This document shows positions 26,824 through 34,731 of a DNA stretch of 52,400 nt, piece after piece; the first letter of the stretch is position 1; each line of letters starts with the position of its first letter. The notes beneath the pieces were generated by a model, which searched no databases, was not told the DNA's origin, and was given only the letters and a program-made list of their open reading frames with translations. The DNA is from an uncultured Pelagibacteraceae bacterium (GTDB taxonomy: Bacteria > Pseudomonadota > Alphaproteobacteria > Pelagibacterales > Pelagibacteraceae). Where the stretch lies: assembly GCA_902569185.1 (NCBI GenBank), contig CACFTH010000004.1, positions 1 to 52,400 of the forward strand, in the 5' to 3' direction. Position numbers and translations under genes: made by a program.

Positions 26824-27592
26824 ACAGTTAAAATTAATAGCGGAATCTTTGATAGATATTACTGAAAAGGCAGGTAAAAAAACAATTGAATTATATAGCT
26901 CAGGTTTAAAAATTATAAAAAAACCAGATGACTCTCCAGTGACAAACGGAGACCTTGAGGTTGATAAAATGCTTAAAGAAAAAATTAAAGAATTGACCCC
27001 TAACATACCGATTATATCTGAGGAGTCTGTAAATCTAAAAATTCGAAATACTCTAAAAACTTACTGGCTTCTTGACCCAATAGATGGAACAAAAGAATAC
27101 ATATCAGGAAAAGATGTTTATACACTTAATGCTGGATTAATAATCGATTGTTTACCATCACTTGGTATAATTGGTGTACCAAAAAAAAATAGAATATTTT
27201 ACTCATACGGAAAAGGAAATTCATATTTGATTGAAAAAAATAACAAAATAAAATTAGATTGTGAAAAGAAAACTAAAAAAAATAAAATCTTTGCCCTAAC
27301 AAATAGAACAAAACCCTCGGGGGATATTTTAAAAAAGTTAAATGAATTTGGAGCAAATTCATTTTTAAAAATAAGTAGCTCATACAAGTATTGCTTAATT
27401 GCAAATGGTGAATATGATTTGTATGTTGATAAAGTAAGGGCTAATGAATGGGATGACGCGGCTGGACATGCAATTGCAGAACACGCAGGAGCTATTGTAA
27501 CTGATATGGATGGTCAATCTTTTGAATATGGAAAAGAAGATTATAAAAATCCAACAATTCTGATTAGAAGAAGTAAAAACTTAAATGTTTAA
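26813..27592 (+). CDS. cysQ: 3'(2'),5'-bisphosphate nucleotidase CysQ
   Basis: This 259-aa inositol-monophosphatase-fold enzyme hydrolyses 3'-phosphoadenosine 5'-phosphate to AMP. It has the metal motifs PIISEES and LLDPIDGTKEYISG, and the C-terminal WDDAAGHAIAEHAGA. Its role is recycling of the sulfotransfer by-product and salt tolerance. SAR11 lineages are reported to lack assimilatory sulfate reduction, so another source of this nucleotide (for example 4'-phosphopantetheinyl transfer) is likely. It overlaps the genes on both sides. Confidence 0.92.
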   Translation: MKNEQLKLIAESLIDITEKAGKKTIELYSSGLKIIKKPDDSPVTNGDLEVDKMLKEKIKELTPNIPIISEESVNLKIRNTLKTYWLLDPIDGTKEYISGKDVYTLNAGLIIDCLPSLGIIGVPKKNRIFYSYGKGNSYLIEKNNKIKLDCEKKTKKNKIFALTNRTKPSGDILKKLNEFGANSFLKISSSYKYCLIANGEYDLYVDKVRANEWDDAAGHAIAEHAGAIVTDMDGQSFEYGKEDYKNPTILIRRSKNLNV

Positions 27593-27722
27593 AACGATAT
27601 CAATTATAGTTATTTCGGTCTCAATATTTGGATTGATTTTATTTGTATTTGTCAAAAACTTAATGAAGAGAAGAATCGAATACTATTTAAAATTAAATGA
27701 AAAAAAGAAAAAGACTAAATAA
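27585..27722 (+). CDS. Single-span membrane microprotein (45 aa)
   Basis: The frame starts at ATG 27585 inside the last codons of cysQ and ends at 27722 inside the end of recX. It encodes MFKTISIIVISVSIFGLILF, a hydrophobic span to residue 23, and then a strongly basic tail ending in KKKKTK. An N-terminal membrane helix with a cytoplasmic basic tail is a common microprotein design. It fills the gap between two convergent genes exactly, with 8-nt overlaps at both ends. No family is recognised. Confidence 0.5.
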   Translation: MFKTISIIVISVSIFGLILFVFVKNLMKRRIEYYLKLNEKKKKTK

Positions 27723-28275
27723 ATTTTAGTAATTTTTTAAATTCACTTTCTTCCATAGAAAGTAGTTTTTTTGATATATCATAACTAAATCCTGATCTTG
27801 CTAGAATACCCATGTCTTTTTTATAAAAAAGTTCACGATTCGCTTCAGGCCGCATTGGACCAATTCTTTTCTTTTTACAAATTTTAATTGCTGAAACAAA
27901 ATCGGGATCAGATTTTTCATTTTTTATTTTTTCTATACTATTTTTTATGAATTTTTCTTCTAGTCCCTTGCTTTTTAATGAATATGTAATTTTATTTAAT
28001 GAATACCCTCTTCTGTGGAGATTTCTAGCCTTAGAATCTGAGTACAAAGCATCGTTTAGATAATTATTTTTTTCTAAGCTAAGTACGATTTTATCAATTA
28101 TTTCTGAAACTTCCTTTCTACTTTTTGATCCTTGAAATTTAGTTAAATATTTCTTCAAAAGAAAAGTTTTTGTTTGTTGTCTAGATGGATTATATTTTTC
28201 TATGTACGAATAAGCTAAATCCCTTAGTTTGATAGTTAAATCTTCAAAAACTTTTTTGTTTGATATTGGATCCAT
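27715..28275 (-). CDS. recX: RecX-family regulatory protein
   Basis: This 186-aa protein is made of three-helix repeats typical of RecX, an inhibitor of RecA filaments. Recognisable parts are SRQQTKTFLLKKYL, the LNDALYSDSKARNLHRRGYS motif (RecX usually has the D..Y...RGYG pattern), LKSKGLEEKFIKN and the third repeat FLYKK-like ELFYKKDMGILARSGFSYD. ATG 28275 is chosen over an upstream TTG at 28293 that lies within the promoter gap to the divergent gene. recA is not nearby. Confidence 0.85.
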   Translation of the reverse strand: MDPISNKKVFEDLTIKLRDLAYSYIEKYNPSRQQTKTFLLKKYLTKFQGSKSRKEVSEIIDKIVLSLEKNNYLNDALYSDSKARNLHRRGYSLNKITYSLKSKGLEEKFIKNSIEKIKNEKSDPDFVSAIKICKKKRIGPMRPEANRELFYKKDMGILARSGFSYDISKKLLSMEESEFKKLLKFI

Positions 28276-28299
28276 AGCTTTTATATTGTACAAGATCCT

Positions 28300-28770
28300 A
28301 TGATTAATGATCTTCTACAATTTTTAAATTACGAAAATATTTATCTTATTGCAAATATTGGTGTAATTCCTTGTTGGCTTTTATTAATTTTTTTGCCTAG
28401 AGCATTAATTACAAAAATTTTAGTTAAATCAGTAGTAATTCCACTTTTATTATCCACAGCTTATATTTTCATTGCCTATCAAATTTATATAACAGAGAAT
28501 ATTTTTGAAATTTTTAATCTTTATCTTGGTTTAGACGAACTTTATTCTTTGTATTCTAATGAAGGATTTTTATTAATATTTTGGCTTCATTTTTTAACAA
28601 TTAACCTTTTTGCAGGAAACTGGATTGCAAATGATGCTCAAAACTTTTTAGTATCGAGACCTTTAGTAATAATTTCATTAATTTCAACTTATTTTACAGG
28701 TCCTTTAGGTCTTGTATTGTATTGGTTAATAAGAATTTTTTATTCAAAAAAAATTAATTATTATGACTAA
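28300..28770 (+). CDS. ABA4-like (DUF4281) membrane protein
   Basis: This 156-aa protein has four predicted membrane helices. The conserved features match the ABA4-like family: WLLLIFLPRA in the first loop, FWLHFLTINLFAGNWIANDAQ in the middle, and TGPLGLVLYWLIRIFY at the end. Plant ABA4 is required for neoxanthin synthesis; the role of bacterial members is not established. Its end overlaps the next gene by 8 nt, so it belongs to the coupled run up to bcp. Confidence 0.8.
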   Translation: MINDLLQFLNYENIYLIANIGVIPCWLLLIFLPRALITKILVKSVVIPLLLSTAYIFIAYQIYITENIFEIFNLYLGLDELYSLYSNEGFLLIFWLHFLTINLFAGNWIANDAQNFLVSRPLVIISLISTYFTGPLGLVLYWLIRIFYSKKINYYD

Positions 28771-29350
28771 ATCTATTGAGTTTTATTTCGACTTTAGTAG
28801 TCCGTACGCGTATCTTGGTTTTAAGGAAATTAAAAAGTATGAAAAGAAATATCCTTTTCATATTAAATATATGCCAATATTTTTAGGTGGACTTCATAAT
28901 TCTGCGGGTATAACACCAGCGGCATTTAACAAAATAAAATCTAAGTATATGTTTCAGGATACAAAATTAGTCGCAAACAAAAAAAATATCAAATTTAGTT
29001 TCAATTCTTATTTTCCAATAAAAACTGTAAATTTTATGAGAGGAGCAATAATTGCAAAGGATGATAATTATGAAAAAATTTATGTTGAGAAGATTTTCGA
29101 TTCTATTTGGAGAGATGGATTAAATATGAACGATAATATTATAATAAATAAAGTGTTAAAAAATTTAGATTTAAATCCTAGTATCTTTTTTGAAAAAGTT
29201 TCGGATATAAAAATTAAGGATAAGTTAAAAAAATTAACAAATGATGCGTTAAAAAAAGGAATATTTGGTGCTCCCACTTATCACGTGAATAGAAAAATCT
29301 TTTTTGGTCAAGATAGATTAAGTTATGCAATTGATGAAATTAAAAAATAA
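28763..29350 (+). CDS. DsbA-fold 2-hydroxychromene-2-carboxylate isomerase-like protein
   Basis: This 195-aa thioredoxin-fold protein of the HCCA isomerase/kappa-GST type has FYFDFSSPYAYLGFKEIKK at the N-terminus, where Ser replaces the redox CXXC, and GIFGAPTYHVNRKIFFGQDRL at the C-terminus, the usual cis-Pro segment. Family members bind glutathione; the original function is in naphthalene degradation, but most homologues have unknown substrates. It is translationally coupled to both neighbours (8-nt overlap upstream, TAATG downstream). Confidence 0.85.
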   Translation: MTKSIEFYFDFSSPYAYLGFKEIKKYEKKYPFHIKYMPIFLGGLHNSAGITPAAFNKIKSKYMFQDTKLVANKKNIKFSFNSYFPIKTVNFMRGAIIAKDDNYEKIYVEKIFDSIWRDGLNMNDNIIINKVLKNLDLNPSIFFEKVSDIKIKDKLKKLTNDALKKGIFGAPTYHVNRKIFFGQDRLSYAIDEIKK

Positions 29351-30378
29351 TGAGAGAAATTAAATCAAAAAAAAATAATATTTTTAAAAAGTTTTTTATA
29401 AAGATTTGTAGATTTTTTGGTGTAGAATTAATTGACCAAAGCAATTTTTCAATACCAACCTCTAACAAGTCTATGGATGATACTTTGAGTGTGCCTGGAA
29501 AAAAATCGATAACTCTTCCGATGGGCAAAATAGATATCACAAGACCTGTAAAATCACTAAATATTATTTTACGAACTTGTATGTCGGTTAATATGCTTAC
29601 TCAATCAAAAAAAAGAATTTTTGAAAGAGATAAGGAGGAGTATACAAAGAGAACACTTGTTTCATTAATTAGTAGCATTCATTATGCTAAAGATTTTTTT
29701 AAAGATGTTAAATTTAAAGTGCATATAATTGATCACAACTCCTCAAAAAATCAAATAAATTATATTAAAAAAATTTTAGAGCAATCAAACTTAAATTTTG
29801 AAATTTTAAATTTAAAATTTGAGGAGTTTTCAAATCTTATAGAAAACATAAACGAAGAAAAAAAGGAGGTAACAAATAATCAAAAATCAAATATGTCGAA
29901 TATTCATCAATCTTTAGTCCTTTCAAAAGAGGTATGTAAAGATCTTACTTATTTTGTTGAAGACGACTATATTCATGAGAAAAATAGTCTAGCAGAAATG
30001 CTTTTTGCTTACGAGAAGATAGCTTCACTTACAAAAAAAGAATTAATTATTTGCCCTACAGATTATCCATTTCTTTATAATCAAAATGAAAGTACTAGAA
30101 TTTTTTTAGGTGATAAAAAGCACTGGCGTCAAATAGACCAGACATTGTGCACATTTTTAACTAGTAAAAAAATCATCGATAGATATTGGGATCAAATTAT
30201 AAGCATGTGTAAATTTGAGCACTACCCTTTTGAAAAACCATTGCATAATATTTATAAAAAAGAATTATGTATATCCCCAATACCTTCACTAGCAATTCAT
30301 TTTACAAACATAAACTCGATTTATGGTTTGTCTCCAAATGTAGATTGGAAAAGGTTGTGGGATGAAAATTCAAGTTAA
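29350..30378 (+). CDS. Putative GT-A-fold glycosyltransferase-like protein
   Basis: This 342-aa soluble protein is not assigned to a named family. From residue about 70 it looks like a nucleotide-sugar transferase: RTCMSVNMLTQSKKRI, the strand FKVHIIDHNSS, and an acidic metal-binding-like motif Glu204-Asp-Asp-Tyr in YFVEDDYIHEK. It later has FLGDKKHWRQIDQTLCTFL and SPIPSLAIHFTN. The N-terminal 60 residues are basic with a PGKKSITLP segment. It overlaps bcp by 17 nt. The function remains inference from the EDD motif and strand order. Confidence 0.6.
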   Translation: MREIKSKKNNIFKKFFIKICRFFGVELIDQSNFSIPTSNKSMDDTLSVPGKKSITLPMGKIDITRPVKSLNIILRTCMSVNMLTQSKKRIFERDKEEYTKRTLVSLISSIHYAKDFFKDVKFKVHIIDHNSSKNQINYIKKILEQSNLNFEILNLKFEEFSNLIENINEEKKEVTNNQKSNMSNIHQSLVLSKEVCKDLTYFVEDDYIHEKNSLAEMLFAYEKIASLTKKELIICPTDYPFLYNQNESTRIFLGDKKHWRQIDQTLCTFLTSKKIIDRYWDQIISMCKFEHYPFEKPLHNIYKKELCISPIPSLAIHFTNINSIYGLSPNVDWKRLWDENSS

Positions 30379-30823
30379 CAAAAAAGCGATAAATTTTAAG
30401 TTACAGTCTACATCAGGTAAAATTTTTAATTTATCAGATGTAAAAAATGGGTTAGTTATATACTTTTATCCAAAAGATAATACTCCGGGGTGTACCCTTG
30501 AAACTAAAGATTTTTCAGTGCTTTATAAGAAATTTAAAGCACTAAAATATGAGGTTGTAGGTATATCTAAAGATAATATGGAAAGTCATTTAAAGTTTAA
30601 AAAAAAATTTAAAGTTCCTTTTCAACTACTGTCTGACGAAAAGGTTCAAGTACAAAAAAAATACGGTATCTGGGGACCTAAGTCTTTTATGGGCAAAAAG
30701 TTTATGGGAACAATTAGATCAACAATTGTTATTAATAAAGGCAAAATTACTAAAGTATGGTCCAACGTAAGAGTAAAAGATCACGCAAAAGAAGTTCTTA
30801 ATTTTATAAAATCATCAAAATAA
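30362..30823 (+). CDS. bcp: BCP-type peroxiredoxin with a single cysteine
   Basis: This 153-aa thiol peroxidase of the BCP/PrxQ family reduces hydroperoxides in the cytoplasm. The peroxidatic Cys44 lies in FYPKDNTPGCTLETKDF. The matching resolving cysteine five residues later in E. coli BCP is replaced by Lys, and no other cysteine exists in the protein, so it must use a 1-Cys mechanism with an external thiol. Other typical parts are LLSDEKVQVQKKYGIWG and SFMGKKFMGTIRST. It ends just before a hairpin array. Confidence 0.94.
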   Translation: MKIQVNKKAINFKLQSTSGKIFNLSDVKNGLVIYFYPKDNTPGCTLETKDFSVLYKKFKALKYEVVGISKDNMESHLKFKKKFKVPFQLLSDEKVQVQKKYGIWGPKSFMGKKFMGTIRSTIVINKGKITKVWSNVRVKDHAKEVLNFIKSSK

Positions 30824-30947
30824 AAAGGCCCGATTTCTCGGGCCCTTATATTACCTAAACTTTAGGGAAGGTAATCTACTAAAAAGTAAGGCCCGGACTA
30901 AAAACCGGGCCTTAAATTATCTCCTAAACGAAGGGAGGGAGAGTTAT
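30824..30947. terminator. Duplicated hairpin array between bcp and amt 3' ends
   Basis: Two related modules follow each other between the convergent genes. The first has a GC-rich stem GGCCCGA/TCGGGCC (about 30827-30845) and then a stem ATTACC/GGTAAT enclosing CCTAAA/TTTAGG. The second has a perfect 10-bp stem TAAGGCCCGG/CCGGGCCTTA (about 30887-30914) and then CTCC..GGAG around CCTAAACGAAGG. The stems are GC rich in an AT-rich gap, as expected of bidirectional transcription terminators. T-runs after the stems are short. Confidence 0.75.
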
Positions 30948-32240
30948 TTAATCTCTTATACCGTAAGCGATTACACCAACCTCAGACTTATCAGTTCCGA
31001 GCCTTTCAGCTTCTTTACTGATTCTTATTCCAATAGTCATTTTCATAATTGACCATACGATGTATGACACTACGAAAACGAAAACTACTACTGAAATCGT
31101 TCCTAAGAATTGTGAACCAAAACCTACTTCTGTATTTGTAAATGGAACTGCTAATGTACCCCATACTCCAGCAACTAAATGCGCAGGAATAGCACCAACG
31201 ACATCATCTATTTTCATTTTATATAATAGTTTTGTTGAGTAGTACATTAATACACCAGCTATTGCTCCAATCACGATTGCAGCAAGTGGGCTTGGTGCTA
31301 AAGGTTCCGCTGTTATACCAACTAAACCAGCTATCGCACCGTTAAGCATCATGACTACGTCAGTTTTACCACCGGCAAGTCTTGATACTGTAGCAGCGGC
31401 TAATACACCACCACCTGCAGCTAAGTTTGTATTAATATATATTGTTGCAACAGAGCTTACGTCTTCTAATGTTCCAGCAGCTAATTGTGAACCACCGTTA
31501 AATCCAAACCAACCTAACCAAAGTATAAATACTCCAAGTGTTGCTAATGGAATTGAAGAAGCCGCAAAAGGTGCCATAGCTTTTACGCCACCTCCTGAGG
31601 TAAATCTTCCAGATCTCGCACCAAGTACTATTGCACCGGCAAGAGCAGCAGCTCCTCCAGCAGCATGTACTAATGTTGAACCTGCAAAATCAGAAAAACC
31701 AGCAGCTGATAACCAACCACCGCCCCACTGCCATCCCATTTCAATTGGATAAATAAATCCAGTTAAAATAGCTGCAAATAAGAAGAATGGCCAAATTTTA
31801 ATTCTTTCAGCCAATGTTCCTGATACGATTGACATTGTTGTTGCACAGAATACCATTTGGAAAAACCAATCTGATCCATCAGAATAACCTGTTTCTAATG
31901 ATGATGCGTCACTCCAAGAAGAGAATGAACCTATATATCCACCTTCTGGTATACCGTATGCTAAATTGTATCCAACTAACCAGAACATTACTCCGGCAAT
32001 TGAATATAAACCTATATTTTTTGCACAGATTGCTGATACACTTTTAGATGTAACCAACCCTGATTCAAGCATGGCGAAACCTGCTGCCATCCACATGACC
32101 AGAAAACCTGACATTAAAAATAATATTGTATTAAATATGTATTGTACTTCCGCCGATACAGTCGTATTTGCGTACCCTAGACCAGCAAAGCTGAAATAAA
32201 GTGCTGTACCTGCAAAAAAGTAACCAAGTATTTTTTTCAT
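30948..32240 (-). CDS. amt: Ammonium transporter Amt
   Basis: This 430-aa Amt/MEP/Rh channel subunit takes up ammonium across the inner membrane. A signal peptide (MKKILGYFFAGTALYFSFAG) precedes 11 helices. Conserved parts include MWMAAGFAMLESGLV, DWFFQMVFCATTMSIVSGT, FAGSTLVHAAGGAAALAGA, FNGGSQLAAG and HLVAGVWGTLAVP, which supply the pore histidines and phenylalanines. ATG 32240 is chosen because an AAGGAGG Shine-Dalgarno sequence lies just upstream of it; an ATG at 32258 would place that sequence inside the gene. No glnK adjoins it. Confidence 0.95.
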   Translation of the reverse strand: MKKILGYFFAGTALYFSFAGLGYANTTVSAEVQYIFNTILFLMSGFLVMWMAAGFAMLESGLVTSKSVSAICAKNIGLYSIAGVMFWLVGYNLAYGIPEGGYIGSFSSWSDASSLETGYSDGSDWFFQMVFCATTMSIVSGTLAERIKIWPFFLFAAILTGFIYPIEMGWQWGGGWLSAAGFSDFAGSTLVHAAGGAAALAGAIVLGARSGRFTSGGGVKAMAPFAASSIPLATLGVFILWLGWFGFNGGSQLAAGTLEDVSSVATIYINTNLAAGGGVLAAATVSRLAGGKTDVVMMLNGAIAGLVGITAEPLAPSPLAAIVIGAIAGVLMYYSTKLLYKMKIDDVVGAIPAHLVAGVWGTLAVPFTNTEVGFGSQFLGTISVVVFVFVVSYIVWSIMKMTIGIRISKEAERLGTDKSEVGVIAYGIRD

Positions 32241-32345
32241 ACTTCCTCCTTTGTTCATAGTAAATTTTTAAATGATTGGATAAAAAAGAGTTACGTTAAG
32301 TGACGTGATGAGTTATGCAGTTTTTGCAAGGGGTGCGGCGTTTTC

Positions 32346-32380
32346 AACAATCCCCAAAATCCAAGATTTTAGGGATTGTT
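32346..32380 (-). terminator. Long stem-loop downstream of hup
   Basis: AACAATCCC pairs with GGGATTGTT and, after one mismatch, AAAATC pairs with GATTTT around a CAA loop, a 15-bp stem with one mismatch. It starts 9 nt after the hup stop on the minus strand. There is no T-run after it, so it may protect the 3' end or work with Rho rather than act as a classic intrinsic terminator. It also separates hup from the amt promoter region. Confidence 0.55.
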
Positions 32381-32388
32381 TAAATAGG

Positions 32389-32664
32389 TTACTTATTGAA
32401 CATATCTTTCAAACTTTTCGCTGGAAGGAATTTAACCTTCTGGGAAGCGCTAATTTGAATTTGTTCTCCAGTTCTTGGGTTTCTACCAATTCTGGCTTTT
32501 CTTTTAGCCACTTTATATGTACCAAAACCTGCGATTTTGACAGGTTCATCACTTTTTAGACAATCCAGTATTATCTGAGTAATTGTATCAAAAGTCCGCT
32601 CAGCATCTGCTTTGCTTTGGCTTAAAGTGGTAGCAATCTTATTCACTAATTGTTTTTTGTTCAT
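32389..32664 (-). CDS. hup: HU-family DNA-binding protein
   Basis: This 91-aa nucleoid protein begins MNKKQLVNKIATTLSQSKAD. Its DNA-binding arm reads GFGTYKVAKRKARIGRNPRT, followed by the PAKSLKDMF end. The RNPRTG arm tip with Pro is typical of HU and IHF; length and sequence favour HU. It bends and compacts DNA as a dimer. It has its own 159-bp upstream region with an inverted repeat and a stem-loop downstream, so it is probably transcribed alone. Confidence 0.94.
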   Translation of the reverse strand: MNKKQLVNKIATTLSQSKADAERTFDTITQIILDCLKSDEPVKIAGFGTYKVAKRKARIGRNPRTGEQIQISASQKVKFLPAKSLKDMFNK

Positions 32665-32709
32665 TTATGCCCCTTTTTATTGATATTTTGAATGTGTCTA
32701 AAAACTCAG

Positions 32710-32785
32710 TAAAATCAACAATTATTTGGTGCTTTTTAAACATATTAACACTATATATTGTATATATAAAAAATCGTTGATTTTA
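32710..32785. repeat. Inverted repeat upstream of hup
   Basis: An 18-base element starting TAAAATCAAC at 32710-32727 recurs inverted at 32768-32785, identical in 16 of 18 bases with 10 consecutive matches. The 40-bp spacer is nearly pure AT (ATATATTGTATATATAAA) and is where a hup promoter would be expected. The arms could be paired operator sites or the stem of a leader hairpin. Confidence 0.5.
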
Positions 32786-32823
32786 TTGGCTTTTTTAAGG
32801 TTATTGTTAAATTATTAGTTAAA

Positions 32824-33921
32824 TTACCAAGTATTAATATCGTTAAAAGTAGTGAATAGCATCAAGGAAACGAGCAAAAATAACCCGATTCGGAAAAAAC
32901 CCTCTTGGGTCTTTTGAGATAAAGGTCGCCCTAGTATTTTTTCAAATAAAAAAAACATTAGATGTCCGCCGTCAAGCAAAGGAATAGGAAATAAATTAAT
33001 TAAACCTAAACTTATAGATATATACGCAATTGTAGTAACAAAGGCTAAAAAACCAAATTCAGCGACTTGACCAGATATTTTTGCAATTTTAATAGGTCCT
33101 CCAAGTTGTGATGTATCGGCTTTACCACTAAGCATCGAACCCACATAGCTCAACGTAGTTTTACATACAAACCAAACCTCCTGAATTGAGTAATAAATTG
33201 CAGAAACAGGTCCAAGTTTTTTTTGATTTATTTCATCTGTTGCAGGTTTTATTGAAATCCCAATTATCTTTTTTTTAATTGAATTACCAAATGCATCCTC
33301 TGTTTCTACTAATTTAGTTTCTGTCTTGAAGGTTATTTCCCTGTTATTTCTTAGTACAGTTATGTCAATTGATTCGGAAGAGTTAGTATTAATAAATGTT
33401 GATACCTCTCTTATACTTAAAACTTTGTTATCATCTATAGCTATAATAATATCGTTCTTCTTTAAACCTGCTTTCTCAGCGGGACTGTTAACGGTAATTT
33501 CATCGATTTTTGGCTGAGTAAAGTCTTTGCCTACAAACATGTAAATACTAGAAAAAATAAGTATAGCCAACAGAAAATTTGCCAATGGGCCTCCAAAAAC
33601 AATTAAGGCTCTTTGATATAATGGCTTTGTAATAAATAATTTTTCTTGATCTTCTTTATTATACTTTTTTAAAATTTTAGCTTGTTCTGCTTGGCTAAAA
33701 ACATTTCTATCTCCAAAAAACTTTACGTATCCACCAAGAGGTACTAAACAAAATTTCCATCTTGTCCCATTTTTATCATTAAAACCAAATATTTCTTTTC
33801 CAAAACCAATAGAAAAATCTGTAACACCGACTTTGTATTTTCTGGCAAAATAATAGTGTCCATATTCATGAATAAATACAACTACGGTTATTAAAATTAT
33901 AAAAGGTATTATAAAGTTCAT
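32824..33921 (-). CDS. rseP: Site-2 protease RseP/RasP (M50 metalloprotease)
   Basis: This 365-aa intramembrane zinc protease has the active-site motif HEYGH at residues 18-22 within the first helix and the FARKYKVGVTDFSIGFG stretch. One PDZ domain follows (about residues 125-205: SPAEKAGLKKNDIIIAIDD). Near the C-terminus is the second active-site motif LLDGGHLMFF. Family roles are regulated cleavage of anti-sigma factors and signal-peptide remnants. In most genomes it neighbours bamA or dxr; here it is coupled to a rhomboid protease gene (ATGA overlap). Confidence 0.95.
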   Translation of the reverse strand: MNFIIPFIILITVVVFIHEYGHYYFARKYKVGVTDFSIGFGKEIFGFNDKNGTRWKFCLVPLGGYVKFFGDRNVFSQAEQAKILKKYNKEDQEKLFITKPLYQRALIVFGGPLANFLLAILIFSSIYMFVGKDFTQPKIDEITVNSPAEKAGLKKNDIIIAIDDNKVLSIREVSTFINTNSSESIDITVLRNNREITFKTETKLVETEDAFGNSIKKKIIGISIKPATDEINQKKLGPVSAIYYSIQEVWFVCKTTLSYVGSMLSGKADTSQLGGPIKIAKISGQVAEFGFLAFVTTIAYISISLGLINLFPIPLLDGGHLMFFLFEKILGRPLSQKTQEGFFRIGLFLLVSLMLFTTFNDINTW

Positions 33922-34649
33922 TGTTCCCAGGGTCCCTTTTTTTTAATATTTTTTGACGATTTTTTTAAATTATTTCTTATGTTTCTTTTATTAAAAAATA
34001 ATATCAAAATTAAACCAGAAATAAAACCTCCTATGTGCGCGGCATAAGCTACACCGCCGCCACTAGAAAACGTCGACAAAAATGAATTTATAAACTGTAA
34101 TACAAACCAAAATCCAAGTACATACAAAGCTCTTATTTTTAATAATTGACTGAAGAAACCAAATGGTATCAAAACTAAAACTCTTGCGTTTGGATAATTT
34201 ATTAAGTACGCACCAAGCACACCTCCTATTGCTCCGCTAGCTCCAATCATGGGTATTTGAGAATTTATATCTACTAAAACTTGTGACATCGCTGCCCCAA
34301 TTCCACATACAAAATAAAAAATTACAAAGTTGAGTGTACCCAAATCATCTTCGATGTTGTCCGCAAAAATCCATAAATATAACATGTTGCCAATTAGATG
34401 CATCCATCCGCCATGCATAAACATAGAAGTGAATATTGTTCCTATAGGTGAAATCCTATTGAGATCGCTTGGTAATTGGTCTATTCCCATTAAAACAGAA
34501 GGTATTAACCCATATGAGTATGTAAAATCTCTCAACTCATTTTCACTTAGACCAAGTTGAGCTATGAAAATTAAAATACAAAATCCAATAATACCATAAC
34601 TGACTATTGGTTTTGATTTTGTTGGGTTATCATCTTTTAGAGGAATCAT
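33918..34649 (-). CDS. Rhomboid-family intramembrane serine protease
   Basis: This 243-aa protein has six to seven helices. The catalytic Ser lies in IGASGAIGGVLGAYLI and the catalytic His in AYAAHIGGFISGLIL. MFMHGGWMHLIGNMLYLWIF is the conserved loop-1 and helix-2 segment. The N-terminus PLKDDNPTKSKPIVSYGIIG is typical of the alphaproteobacterial subfamily. A basic C-terminal tail is cytosolic. Its stop overlaps the rseP ATG, an unusual pairing of two intramembrane proteases in one transcript. Confidence 0.93.
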   Translation of the reverse strand: MIPLKDDNPTKSKPIVSYGIIGFCILIFIAQLGLSENELRDFTYSYGLIPSVLMGIDQLPSDLNRISPIGTIFTSMFMHGGWMHLIGNMLYLWIFADNIEDDLGTLNFVIFYFVCGIGAAMSQVLVDINSQIPMIGASGAIGGVLGAYLINYPNARVLVLIPFGFFSQLLKIRALYVLGFWFVLQFINSFLSTFSSGGGVAYAAHIGGFISGLILILFFNKRNIRNNLKKSSKNIKKKGPWEQ

Positions 34650-34731
34650 GGTTTCAATTTACTTGTTTTATTGATTTTTTAGGTATTTTAAACATTTGAT
34701 TTTATCAACCTATAATTGTAGAATTAACGTT

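Noticed and set aside
31351..31752. A 133-aa proline/alanine-rich ORF on the plus strand inside amt
   Set aside because: It is fully antisense to the well-supported ammonium transporter; its composition is what antisense glycine/alanine codons of helices give.
32270..32345. A sigma-54 type promoter (GG/GC -24/-12) upstream of amt
   Set aside because: The CGCAC..TTGCA resemblance has wrong spacing and lacks the GG element, and SAR11 genomes are not known to carry rpoN.
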